Shown in pieces: positions 14,276 to 22,068 of a DNA stretch of 23,071 nucleotides. The position numbers were made by a program, and so were the translations under genes. Under the pieces are notes generated by a model that had not been told where the DNA came from, did not search any database, and was given only the letters and a program-made list of their open reading frames with translations. The stretch is from an uncultured Clostridia bacterium (GTDB lineage: Bacteria; Bacillota_A; Clostridia; TANB77; CAG-508), in assembly GCA_934130705.1 (NCBI GenBank), contig CAKOYL010000012.1:1-23071 (forward strand), read 5' to 3'. The stretch's first letter is position 1; each line of letters starts with the position of its first letter.

Positions 14276-15469
14276 ATGAATTATCAAGATATGGCTATAA
14301 GTGTTAGCGATTTAAATAGTTATATAAAGAATAAAATAGCAGATGATGAATATTTAAACAATGTTCTTATAAAAGGTGAAATATCAAACTTTAAAAATCA
14401 TTATACAGGACATATGTACTTCACTTTAAAAGATGAAAATTCATTAATAAAATGCATAATGTTCAAAAGTTATGCACAAAAATTAGATTTTATGCCAAAA
14501 GATGGAATGAAAGTTTTTGTCTTAGGTGGAGTATCTGTTTTTGAAAGAGATGGAATTTATCAAATATATGTAAAAGCAATGCAAGAAGATGGAGTTGGAA
14601 TTCTATACAAAAAATATGAAGAATTAAAACAAAGACTAGATGAAGAAGGTTATTTTGATGAAAGCCATAAACAAAAAATTCCATTAATGCCCAAAGTAAT
14701 AGGAGTATTAACATCACAAACAGGTTCTGTAATAAGAGATATAATAAATGTAAGTACACGTAGAAATCCAAATGTACAAATAAGATTATACCCTGTTCCA
14801 GTTCAAGGAGAAGGGGCAGCAGAAAAAATTGCAGATGGCATTAGGTTTATGAATGAAAATAATTTAGCAGATGTTTTGATTTTAGCTAGAGGAGGAGGTT
14901 CATTAGAAGATTTATGGCCATTTAATGAAGAAATAGTAGCACATGCAATTTATAATTCTAAATTACCAATAATTTCGGCAGTAGGGCATGAAACAGACTT
15001 TTCTATATCAGACTTTGTAGCAGACTTAAGAGCACCAACACCATCTGCGGCAGCGGAACTTGCTGTTCCAGATATATATGAAATAAAACAAAAAATAAAT
15101 GTATATCAAAATAGATTAAGAATGTCATTAGTAAAAAAAGTTGAAATAATGAAACTTAGATACGAAAAATGTATGAACAGTAGAGTATTTAAAGAACCAA
15201 CTAGAAATATAAATGATAATTACTTAAGAATAGACAATTATATAAAAAGATTAGAAAATACAATAAAAATCAAACAAAAAGAAGAAAAAACAAAATATAT
15301 AGAATTAATATCAAAATTAGATGCACTAAGTCCATTAAAAACACTAACAAGAGGATATTCAATTATAGAATCAGACAATAAAATCATAAATAGTTATAAA
15401 AAATTAAGCACTGGTGATAAAGTAAAATTAAAATTTTATGATGGACAAAAAGATGCTGAAATCTTGTAA
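14276..15469 (+). CDS. xseA: Exodeoxyribonuclease VII large subunit
   Basis: A 397-aa protein. The N-terminal OB-fold domain (about residues 7-103) includes VLIKGEISNFKNHYTGHMYF. The catalytic domain contains VIGVLTSQTGSVIRDI (141-156), ARGGGSLEDLWPFNEE (204-219) and AVGHETDFSISDFVADLRAP (235-254). A long charged helical region follows, then a C-terminal LTRGYSII segment. Exonuclease VII degrades single-stranded DNA from both ends in complex with XseB, encoded downstream. AGGA lies about 10 bases before the ATG, overlapping the end of nusB. All family motifs look intact. Confidence 0.96.
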   Translation: MNYQDMAISVSDLNSYIKNKIADDEYLNNVLIKGEISNFKNHYTGHMYFTLKDENSLIKCIMFKSYAQKLDFMPKDGMKVFVLGGVSVFERDGIYQIYVKAMQEDGVGILYKKYEELKQRLDEEGYFDESHKQKIPLMPKVIGVLTSQTGSVIRDIINVSTRRNPNVQIRLYPVPVQGEGAAEKIADGIRFMNENNLADVLILARGGGSLEDLWPFNEEIVAHAIYNSKLPIISAVGHETDFSISDFVADLRAPTPSAAAELAVPDIYEIKQKINVYQNRLRMSLVKKVEIMKLRYEKCMNSRVFKEPTRNINDNYLRIDNYIKRLENTIKIKQKEEKTKYIELISKLDALSPLKTLTRGYSIIESDNKIINSYKKLSTGDKVKLKFYDGQKDAEIL

Positions 15470-15507
15470 AATACGATAAGAAAAATTAGAAAGGAAAGTA
15501 AGATAAA

Positions 15508-16044
15508 ATGACAAATAGAACAAAAATAATAATTGGAATTATTGTTGTTATTGTAATAGTATTGGGAATAATACTAGGAATAAATATTAACAAAAATAAA
15601 GAAACATCAGTAAATGTTGATGAAAATCAAACATCAAATACAGATCAGTATTTTAATCAAATTAATGAAAATACAGATGAATTAGAGAATAATACAACAA
15701 ATGAAGAAGCAAATAACATAGAAGAAAGTAATGTAGAAGAAAATAACACAGCAAATACATTAGCAAATACAAGCAACACAGAAAAAAATACTAATACATC
15801 AAGTAGTCAAGTTATAGGAAAAGAAGAGCAAGAAAGTCAACAAGAAAATAAATCAAGCAATGATGAACAAACAGCTATTGAATTAGCAAAACAAGAATGG
15901 GGAATAAATGTTGATGCTTATATATATAGAGCTGAAAAAAAAGAAGATGGAATTTATGAAGTTAAAGTAATAAACAATGATGCAAATCTAACGGAAATAG
16001 CTCGTTATACAGTTAATGTAAAAACAGGAGCTGTAACAGAATAA
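15508..16044 (+). CDS. Membrane-anchored PepSY-like domain protein
   Basis: A 178-aa protein with one N-terminal membrane helix (about residues 6-27) and a long low-complexity linker (about 30-115) rich in Asn, Glu, Thr and Ser. The C-terminal domain of about 60 residues (AIELAKQEWGINVDAYIY to YTVNVKTGAVTE) resembles PepSY-type domains, which often regulate extracytoplasmic proteases. The domain should face outside the membrane, held off by the flexible linker. It lies between xseA and xseB with short gaps and is probably co-transcribed, although its function is not obviously linked to exonuclease VII. No specific gene name is justified. Confidence 0.75.
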   Translation: MTNRTKIIIGIIVVIVIVLGIILGININKNKETSVNVDENQTSNTDQYFNQINENTDELENNTTNEEANNIEESNVEENNTANTLANTSNTEKNTNTSSSQVIGKEEQESQQENKSSNDEQTAIELAKQEWGINVDAYIYRAEKKEDGIYEVKVINNDANLTEIARYTVNVKTGAVTE

Positions 16045-16067
16045 AAAGAGAAAAGGAAGAAGAAAAG

Positions 16068-16289
16068 ATGGCTAAAGCAAACTTTGAAGAAAATATGGAA
16101 AAGTTAGAAGAAATTGTAACAGAACTAGAAAAAGGCGATTTGAATTTAGATAGTTCTATTTCAAAATTTGAAGAAGGAATAAAAATCTCAAAAGAATGTA
16201 ATAAAATTTTAGAAGAAGCAGAGAAAAAAATTACTATATTACTACAAAAAGATGGTAATTTAGAAGAAGAGAATTTTACAGCTGAATAG
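16068..16289 (+). CDS. xseB: Exodeoxyribonuclease VII small subunit
   Basis: A 73-aa helical protein with the XseB pattern: FEENMEKLEEIVTELEKGDL, then SSISKFEEGIKISKECNKIL. Length is typical (70-80 aa). XseB packs around XseA to form exonuclease VII. AAGGAAG lies upstream at normal spacing. It is separated from xseA here by the PepSY-like gene, an insertion in an otherwise usual xseA-xseB pair. Confidence 0.94.
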   Translation: MAKANFEENMEKLEEIVTELEKGDLNLDSSISKFEEGIKISKECNKILEEAEKKITILLQKDGNLEEENFTAE

Positions 16290-16314
16290 AGAGAGTTAAG
16301 GGGAGAATAAAGAA

Positions 16315-16755
16315 GTGAATAATATCATCGGATTTATACAAAATAAGTATATATATATACCATTTTTTTTATGGTTTTCAATTCAATTATTTAAAGTTAT
16401 TTATGATTTAGTAACAACAAAAAAATTTAACTTTAAAAGAATAATGGGAGCAGGTGGAATGCCAAGTTCACATTCAGCTATTGTAACAGGACTTGCAACA
16501 TTAATTGGAAAATATGAAGGAGTAGATACACCAATATTTGCATTAGCATTAATAGTAGCATTTGTTGTTATGTATGATGCTTGTGGTGTAAGAAGAGCAG
16601 CAGGAAAACAAGCAGCATTGCTAAACAAAATTGTAGAAACACCAGGATTAACAGGTGTTCAAGTTTCAGAAAGATTAGTAGAGGTTTTAGGGCATACACC
16701 AACTCAAGTAATTGTTGGAGCTCTAATAGGAGTTGTAGTGGGATTAATAGCTTAA
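16315..16755 (+). CDS. Divergent PAP2 family protein (DUF212)
   Basis: A 146-aa membrane protein with hydrophobic segments near residues 12-30, 48-66, 74-90 and 131-146. Conserved motifs are GGMPSSHSA (47-55), DACGVRRAAGKQ (88-99) and LGHTPTQV (125-132), which define the DUF212/divergent PAP2 group. The SSHS and GHTP residues resemble the phosphatase motifs of PAP2 lipid phosphatases, so a lipid-phosphate substrate is plausible but unproven. The start is a GTG at 16315, preceded by AAGGGGAG at about 9 bases. It precedes fhs by 38 bases with no terminator between them. Confidence 0.88.
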   Translation: MNNIIGFIQNKYIYIPFFLWFSIQLFKVIYDLVTTKKFNFKRIMGAGGMPSSHSAIVTGLATLIGKYEGVDTPIFALALIVAFVVMYDACGVRRAAGKQAALLNKIVETPGLTGVQVSERLVEVLGHTPTQVIVGALIGVVVGLIA

Positions 16756-16793
16756 TTCCACTGATTTTTGTATAAAAACAAGGAGGGTTCATA

Positions 16794-18455
16794 ATGACAG
16801 ATATAGAAATTGCAAAAAATGTGAAATTAGAAAAGATAGATGAAATAGCAAGAAGATTAAATATAAAAGAAGATGACATAGAATGTTATGGAAAATATAA
16901 AGCCAAAATATCAAATGAAGTATATAGAAATTTAAAAAATGAAAAAGATGGAAAATTAATTTTAGTAACAGCAATTAATCCAACACCATTAGGAGAAGGA
17001 AAAACAACAGTTTCTATATCATTAGCAGATGGATTGACTCGAATAGGAAAAAAATCAATACTAGCATTAAGAGAACCTTCATTAGGACCAGTGTTTGGAG
17101 TAAAAGGAGGAGCAACAGGAGGTGGGTGTTCACAAGTTGCACCAATGGAAGACATAAATCTACACTTTACAGGAGATATACATGCAATTACATCAGCAAA
17201 TAATTTATTATCAGCAATGATTGATAATCATATTTATTATGGTAATGAATTAGATATACAAAAAGTAACATGGAAAAGATGTATAGATTTAAATGATAGA
17301 CAATTAAGAATAATAGAAACAGGACTTTCAGGAGAGAAGAATATAAAAACTAGAGAAGACGGATTTGATATAAGTGTTGCCTCAGAAATAATGGCAATAC
17401 TATGTCTTGTGGAGAATGTAGATGAATTAAAACAAAAATTAGGAAATATGATAATAGGATATAATTCTAAAGAAGAACCGATATATGCTAAAAATTTAAA
17501 AGCCGAAGGAGCAATGGCAGTATTGTTAAAAGATGCAATAAAACCCAATTTGGTACAAACCCTAGAACATACACCAGCAATAATACATGGAGGACCTTTT
17601 GCCAATATTGCACATGGTTGTAATAGTATAATTGCAACAAAATTAGCAATGAAATTGGCTGATTATACTGTAACAGAGGCTGGATTTGGAGCAGATTTAG
17701 GTGCAGAAAAATTTTTAGATATAAAATGTAGAAAAGCTGGAATTAAGCCAAATGTTGTGGTAATAGTTGCCACAATAAAGGCTTTAAAATATCATGGTGG
17801 AATAGAAAAAGAAAAAATACAAGAAAAAAATATACAGGGACTACAAAATGGAATGAATAATCTCTATAAACATATAGATAATATAAAAGAAAAATTCGGA
17901 TTAAATGTAATTGTAGCGATAAATAAATTTAATACAGATAATGAGGAAGAACTTAAGTTTATTCAACAAGAGTTAATGAAAAAAAATATTGAGTTTAGTC
18001 TAGTAGAAGGTTGGAAAAAAGGTGGAAAAGGTGCTACTGATCTAGCTGAGAAAGTAGTAAAAATGTCAGATGATTCAAAAAATATTAAATATATATATGA
18101 ATTAGAAGATAGCATAAAAACAAAAATAGAAAAAATTGCAATAGAAATTTATGGAGCTAAAGGAGTTAATTTTACAGAACAAGCATTAGAAAAAATATCA
18201 AAAATAGAAAAAATAGGATATGAAAAATTGCCTATATGTATAGCAAAAACACAATATTCTTTATCTGATGATAGTAAAAATTTAGAATGTAAAGAACCAT
18301 TTGAAATTACAATAAGGGATATAGAGTTAAAAGCAGGAGCAGGATTTATTGTGGCATTGACTGGAAAAATAATGACTATGCCAGGACTTCCAAAAGAACC
18401 AGCAGCTGAAAATATTGATATTGATAATTTCGGTGAGATTAAAGGAATTTTTTAA
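16794..18455 (+). CDS. fhs: Formate--tetrahydrofolate ligase
   Basis: A 553-aa enzyme making 10-formyl-tetrahydrofolate from formate, THF and ATP, central to one-carbon metabolism and to the methyl branch of acetogens. Visible motifs: NPTPLGEGKTT (residues 62-72, the P-loop), REPSLGPVFGVKGGATGGG (93-111), FTGDIHAITSANNLLSAMID (135-154) and a C-terminal MPGLPKEPAAENIDID. Length matches the family. AGGAGG at 16781-16786 is 7 bases before the ATG. No terminator separates it from the upstream DUF212 gene, so it is probably the last gene of the asp23 block. I found no riboswitch ahead of it. Its product feeds Fmt, also in this window. No strong terminator is visible after it. Confidence 0.97.
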   Translation: MTDIEIAKNVKLEKIDEIARRLNIKEDDIECYGKYKAKISNEVYRNLKNEKDGKLILVTAINPTPLGEGKTTVSISLADGLTRIGKKSILALREPSLGPVFGVKGGATGGGCSQVAPMEDINLHFTGDIHAITSANNLLSAMIDNHIYYGNELDIQKVTWKRCIDLNDRQLRIIETGLSGEKNIKTREDGFDISVASEIMAILCLVENVDELKQKLGNMIIGYNSKEEPIYAKNLKAEGAMAVLLKDAIKPNLVQTLEHTPAIIHGGPFANIAHGCNSIIATKLAMKLADYTVTEAGFGADLGAEKFLDIKCRKAGIKPNVVVIVATIKALKYHGGIEKEKIQEKNIQGLQNGMNNLYKHIDNIKEKFGLNVIVAINKFNTDNEEELKFIQQELMKKNIEFSLVEGWKKGGKGATDLAEKVVKMSDDSKNIKYIYELEDSIKTKIEKIAIEIYGAKGVNFTEQALEKISKIEKIGYEKLPICIAKTQYSLSDDSKNLECKEPFEITIRDIELKAGAGFIVALTGKIMTMPGLPKEPAAENIDIDNFGEIKGIF

Positions 18456-18521
18456 TTTTCTGAATTTCTTAAGATTTTTTCCTACAATATTTAAATTTCC
18501 ATTTAAAGTTTTTACTTTCAT
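18447..18521 (-). pseudogene. Remnant of an XRE-type HTH regulator (N-terminus only)
   Basis: On the minus strand an ATG at 18521, with AAAGGA about 10 bases upstream, begins MKVKTLNGNLNIVGKNLKKF. That resembles the first helix of XRE/HTH_3 repressors (IVGKxLKxxRxxxxLS). The likeness ends after about 25 residues, just where the frame enters the fhs 3' end; beyond that it is only antisense fhs. I read this as the surviving 5' end of a truncated regulator gene. The resemblance is short, so confidence is moderate. A TATAAT on the minus strand (18546-18541) could be its old -10. Confidence 0.45.
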
Positions 18522-18581
18522 TATGTTGTTGTCCTTTCGAATTATATTAAGTTACATTTTATAATAAAAATAAAAATAAAA

Positions 18582-18600
18582 TTACAGGAACAAACTGCAA
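18582..18600. promoter_or_regulatory. Degenerate copy of the 19-bp palindrome
   Basis: TTACAGGAACAAACTGCAA matches the perfect palindrome at 18688-18706 in 15 of 19 positions. It lies upstream of the XRE remnant, about 60 bases from its ATG. The centres of the two copies are 106 bp apart. Confidence 0.45.
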
Positions 18601-18654
18601 ATGTTACGAAAATGTGTCATGTTTTTTACAATTATATGTCGTGATATAAAATAA

Positions 18655-18683
18655 TTGAAAATTCAAACCTCAAATGCTATAAT
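18655..18683 (+). promoter_or_regulatory. Sigma-A promoter of the LamG prepilin-like gene
   Basis: TTGAAA (18655-18660), a 17-bp spacer and TATAAT (18678-18683), with an extended -10 TGC. The expected start, near 18690, falls inside the palindrome that follows. Confidence 0.8.
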
Positions 18684-18687
18684 AAAG

Positions 18688-18706
18688 TTGCAGGTTCAAC
18701 CTGCAA
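18688..18706. promoter_or_regulatory. Perfect palindrome at the transcription start (candidate operator)
   Basis: TTGCAGGTT-C-AACCTGCAA: two perfect 9-bp arms around one base. It starts 5 bases after the -10 box and ends 2 bases before the ribosome site GGAGGG (18709-18714). The one-base centre makes it a poor RNA hairpin but a good site for a dimeric DNA-binding protein. Confidence 0.6.
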
Positions 18707-18721
18707 TCGGAGGGAATATAA

Positions 18722-20395
18722 ATGAATTTGAAAAACAAAAGAGGAATCACTTTAATTGCATTAGTAATAACAATAATAATATTATTAATATTAGCAGGAA
18801 TTACAATTTCAACATTAACTGGTGATAACGGATTATTTGCAAGAGCACAACAAGCAAAAAGAATAACTAGATATGAATCGGCAAAGGAAACAATAAATAC
18901 AAAACTTATGGAAATAAGAACAAATTGTTATACAAATAATGTTGGATACGATATAAAAGAGATATTTGAAGAAATGAAACAAGCTGATAACATCACAATA
19001 GAAAAATGCTTTTATAGTGAAAGTGCAAACATAAAAAATGGAGTAAATGAAGATATTATTAATTTAAATGGAATAATAGTATCTGTAAATGACTATAATG
19101 AGTATAAATTTCTAATAGATAAAAATGGCAATATCCAAAAAGTAAAATATGGAGAAATTAATGAAAATACTGATCTAGATGATTTTATAGATATTAAAGA
19201 TTTCGAAAAAAATAATTTTAACAAAAACAATAACACTGAAAATGAGAAGATAGCAGAATATAAATTCGAAAATGTTGAGAAGAGTAATGTTAAGATATAT
19301 AATGGAAATATATTAGAAAATGGAATAGAATTTAATGGACGATCAACATATGGGACATTAGAATTACCTGATATGCAATTTCCTATGTCAATAGAAATAT
19401 CAATCAAGGCATATCAGAAACAAGGGGCAATATTATATATAGATCCAAAATCAAAAACAACAATATATGTAGGAGATTATTTTACTTGTACAGTAAATAA
19501 TTCGGCAGAAACATATAAAGTTCCAGAAGACTTTTTTGATGGTTCGTTAAAAAATGTAGTTGTAACATATAATTCAATAACAGATTTTAATATATATGTA
19601 AATGGAATCAAATTAGAAAAATATGGTAAAAAGAGTACAATAAGTACAGCTATACCAACATTAGCACGTATTGGTAGTAGAGATAATATCAATTTTTTTA
19701 ACGGAATAATATATAATTTCAGAGTATACAATAAAATATTAGATGAAAGTGAAATATTAACAAGTTATACAAGTGATAAAAATAATGTAGAGAATAATAC
19801 AGAACAAATAGTCAGAAACAATATTATTTATAAATTGACTATGAGTAAAATAATAGATTCAACAAATAATCAAGGAAATATGAATATTATTAATGGTGAA
19901 AGTAATGAAAAGAAAAATGGATGTATTTTTAATGGAGAATCTACATATGCACAAATGGATTTAAAAGAATTAACATTCCCAATGACTATAGAAATGAATA
20001 TAAGATGTTACCAAAAAAAGAATGAAATATTATATATAGATCAAAAATCAAAAACAGCAATATATGTAGGAGATTATTTTACTTGTACAGTAAATTATTT
20101 ATCAGAAACATATAAAGTTCCAAAAGACTTTTTCGATGGAAATTTAAAGAATATAGTTATAACGTATAATACGATAACAGATTTTAATATATATGTAAAT
20201 GGAAATAAATTAGAAAAATATGGAAAAAAGAGTAGTCTTACTGTAAATTTACCATCTACATCACAAATTGGTGCAAGATTAGAAAATGATTATTTTAATG
20301 GAGTTTTTTATGATTTTACAATATATAAAGGAATATTAAATGATAGTGATATATTAAAGAATTATAAAGAAAAAACTAAAAGGTATGACATATAG
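18722..20395 (+). CDS. Prepilin-like surface protein with two LamG-like domains
   Basis: A 557-aa protein. The N-terminus is a class III prepilin signal, KNKRG|ITLIALVITIIILLIL, cleaved after Gly8, with Ala instead of Glu at mature position 5. A helical and alpha/beta stalk follows (about residues 30-175). Then come two concanavalin/LamG-like sandwich domains (about 177-350 and 369-553), recognisable from IEFNGRSTYGTLELP and FNIYVNGIKLEKYGKK in the first and the matching FNGESTYAQMDL and FNIYVNGNKLEKYGKK in the second. LamG-type domains commonly bind glycans or proteins, so an adhesin or receptor-binding role is inferred. GGAGGG is 7 bases before the ATG. No pilus assembly genes are in the window. 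A promoter and a perfect palindrome lie immediately upstream. Confidence 0.8.
   Translation: MNLKNKRGITLIALVITIIILLILAGITISTLTGDNGLFARAQQAKRITRYESAKETINTKLMEIRTNCYTNNVGYDIKEIFEEMKQADNITIEKCFYSESANIKNGVNEDIINLNGIIVSVNDYNEYKFLIDKNGNIQKVKYGEINENTDLDDFIDIKDFEKNNFNKNNNTENEKIAEYKFENVEKSNVKIYNGNILENGIEFNGRSTYGTLELPDMQFPMSIEISIKAYQKQGAILYIDPKSKTTIYVGDYFTCTVNNSAETYKVPEDFFDGSLKNVVVTYNSITDFNIYVNGIKLEKYGKKSTISTAIPTLARIGSRDNINFFNGIIYNFRVYNKILDESEILTSYTSDKNNVENNTEQIVRNNIIYKLTMSKIIDSTNNQGNMNIINGESNEKKNGCIFNGESTYAQMDLKELTFPMTIEMNIRCYQKKNEILYIDQKSKTAIYVGDYFTCTVNYLSETYKVPKDFFDGNLKNIVITYNTITDFNIYVNGNKLEKYGKKSSLTVNLPSTSQIGARLENDYFNGVFYDFTIYKGILNDSDILKNYKEKTKRYDI
19429..20238 (+). repeat. Tandem domain duplication inside the LamG gene (period 597 bp)
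   Basis: The stretch 19430-19637 recurs at 20027-20234, 597 bp (199 codons) later. By hand I count about 21 differences in about 207 bases, roughly 90 percent identity. Outside this core the two domains are much less similar. Confidence 0.85.
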
Positions 20396-20417
20396 AAAAT
20401 AAAAGGAGAAAGAAAGA

Positions 20418-20985
20418 TGAAATAAAAAATATAGACAATTCAAGTAGAAAAATAGAAGAGAATAGTGCTATAATAACAGAGTTGGATTTGAAGTAAAAAA
20501 TACAAGTTCAACATATATAGAAATTACAATTAGTATAACCGCAAGTAATGAAGAAGATGTTTTAGAGTATCATATAATAGCAATAAATGAAAATGATAAT
20601 AGTCAAGTTAGTTCAAAGATAACAACAGAAAAAGATGTGAAATTGGAAGGAGTAAAAGTAAATAGTAAGTATAATATATTTGTAGCAGCATATGATAAAT
20701 ATAAAAAGCATAGAAATTTATGCTAGAACAAGGAATGATGGAAATAATAATGCATCATTAAAATGGGGACTTGTAAGTAATACAGGAAATAGTCCTACGT
20801 GGTTAGAAGGTGCCACAGATTCTGTAACATGTGCAACAACTTCCGATTGGAAAGATTATAAAGCAACAATAGAAATTCCAAAAGGAATAAATACAAAAGA
20901 CTATTATTTACAGATGTATTTTAAGCATAATGGAAGTAGTTTTAGTATGGTAAATGAATTTGTTAGTTTTAAGGGAATTTACTAA
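20418..20985 (+). pseudogene. Decayed surface-protein gene (FN3-like and C-terminal sandwich remnants)
   Basis: Three consecutive pieces in shifting frames read like one broken gene. AAGGAGA precedes an ATG at 20417 that stops after two codons. A shifted frame from 20418 encodes DEIKNIDNSSRKIEENSAII and stops near 20496. Another frame, open from about 20465 to 20724, encodes VGFEVKNTSSTYIEITISI, EYHIIAINEND and NSKYNIFVAAYDKY, which resembles a fibronectin-III-like domain. It shifts near 20700 into a frame ending at 20985 that contains SIEIYARTRNDGNNNASLKW and DYYLQMYFKHNGSSF, a beta-rich C-terminal domain. At least two frameshifts are needed to join the pieces. The last piece could be called a 97-aa gene, but it lacks its own ribosome site. 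It lies directly after the LamG gene and may once have been a related surface protein. Confidence 0.6.
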
Positions 20986-21025
20986 ATTTTCTTTGTAAAA
21001 TTATAAAAAATAAAAATAAAAATCA

Positions 21026-21054
21026 GAATAAAAAAATAAAACCAACGAATACTA
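21026..21054 (+). promoter_or_regulatory. Candidate forespore (sigma-F/G-like) promoter of gpr
   Basis: GAATA (21026-21030), a 17-bp spacer and AATACTA (21048-21054) resemble the sigma-G pattern GMATR-N18-CATNMTA with one -10 mismatch and a one-base shorter spacer. Position just ahead of gpr and the known forespore expression of gpr support it. The AT-rich background weakens it. Confidence 0.35.
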
Positions 21055-21075
21055 AAAAAGTAGGAGTTGGTTTTT
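21038..21075 (+). terminator. Hairpin with T run immediately ahead of gpr
   Basis: AAAACCAAC (21038-21046) pairs with GTTGGTTTTT (21066-21075). The gpr ribosome site AGGAG (21062-21066) sits at the edge of the right arm and the T run touches the ATG. It may stop transcripts from the upstream remnant, or mask the ribosome site on read-through RNA. Confidence 0.5.
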
Positions 21076-22011
21076 ATGTTTAATTTTAGAACAGACTTAG
21101 CATCAGAAAGAAGAGACATATTCAAAAAAGCAAACAGTATAGAAGACGAAATAAATGGAATAGAAAGTGAAAAAGAAGAACTAAATGAAAATATATCAGT
21201 AGAGAGAGTAAAAATAACAAATGAAGAAGGGCAAAAAGCAATAGGAAAGCCCATTGGAAGTTATATAACAATGGATATAAAACAATTAAGAATAGCACAG
21301 GATGAAGATATAGAAAAATCTGCAGAAGTTTTATCAAATGAACTAAAAAAAGTAATAGATTCACATATTGATAAAAAAGGAGAAATATTAGTTGTAGGGC
21401 TTGGAAATATTTATGTAACACCAGATGCATTAGGACCTAAAGTAATAAATGAAATTGAAGTAACAAGACACATAATAAATTATTTGCCACAATATGTAGA
21501 AGAAGGAACAAGAATGGTAAGTGCTATATCACCAGGAGTTTTAGGAACAACTGGAATAGAAACATTAGAAATTTTAAAAGGAATAGTAGATAATATTCAT
21601 CCCAAATTGGTTATAGTAATAGATGCATTAGCATCAAGAAGTATCGAAAGGATAAGTAGTACAATACAACTATCAGATACTGGAATAGTACCAGGAGCAG
21701 GAGTGGGAAATACTAGGGCAGAATTAAGTGAAAAAACATTAGGAATACCAGTAGTCGCAATAGGAATTCCTACAGTAGTTGAAACTGCAGTACTTGTAAA
21801 TGATTGTTTAGATTTATTTATAACGAAATTACAAGAGGAAGCAAAATCAAATGAATATTTAAATCAATTAAAGGAACAAGATAATTACGAAAAAATAAAA
21901 GAAGCACTAATTCCAAAAGAATATAATTTAATAGTTACACCTAAAGAAATAGATGATTTAATTGAAAATATGAGTGAAGTTGTAGCTAAGGGAATAAATA
22001 TGGCAATGTAA
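21076..22011 (+). CDS. gpr: GPR endopeptidase (germination protease)
   Basis: A 311-aa protease that degrades small acid-soluble spore proteins early in germination. The N-terminal FRTDLASE (residues 4-11) is characteristic of GPR. The conserved catalytic region includes LVVGLGNIYVTPDALGP (105-121) with D117, and VIDALASRS (181-189) with D183, the two aspartates corresponding to those essential in Bacillus megaterium GPR. Also present are SDTGIVPGAGVGN and GIPVVAIGIPTVVETAVLVN. It is shorter than Bacillus GPR but close to clostridial versions. An in-frame TTG at 21067 touches AGGAG (21062-21066); the ATG at 21076 has correct spacing and is chosen. It marks the organism as a spore former. Confidence 0.96.
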   Translation: MFNFRTDLASERRDIFKKANSIEDEINGIESEKEELNENISVERVKITNEEGQKAIGKPIGSYITMDIKQLRIAQDEDIEKSAEVLSNELKKVIDSHIDKKGEILVVGLGNIYVTPDALGPKVINEIEVTRHIINYLPQYVEEGTRMVSAISPGVLGTTGIETLEILKGIVDNIHPKLVIVIDALASRSIERISSTIQLSDTGIVPGAGVGNTRAELSEKTLGIPVVAIGIPTVVETAVLVNDCLDLFITKLQEEAKSNEYLNQLKEQDNYEKIKEALIPKEYNLIVTPKEIDDLIENMSEVVAKGINMAM

Positions 22012-22036
22012 AAAATAAAATATAAATAAAATAATC

Positions 22037-22068
22037 AAAACAGGGAATATTTCCAATCCCTGTTTTAT
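22037..22068 (+). terminator. Bidirectional terminator between gpr and ytxC
   Basis: Perfect 10-bp stem AAAACAGGGA (22037-22046) / TCCCTGTTTT (22057-22066) with a 10-base loop. A runs on one side and T runs on the other serve both convergent genes. Confidence 0.92.

Noticed and set aside
16756..16793. Riboswitch or terminator ahead of fhs
   Set aside because: The gap is only 38 bases and shows neither a stable stem nor a T run.
16581..16879. Overlapping frames on both strands across the DUF212 gene and fhs start
   Set aside because: They lack ribosome sites and domains and are shadows of clearly conserved genes.
18327..18446. Continuation of the minus-strand frame beyond the XRE-like N-terminus
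   Set aside because: From 18446 leftward the residues are only the antisense of the fhs C-terminus (Cys/Ser/His/Trp-rich) and lose any resemblance to a helix-turn-helix protein.
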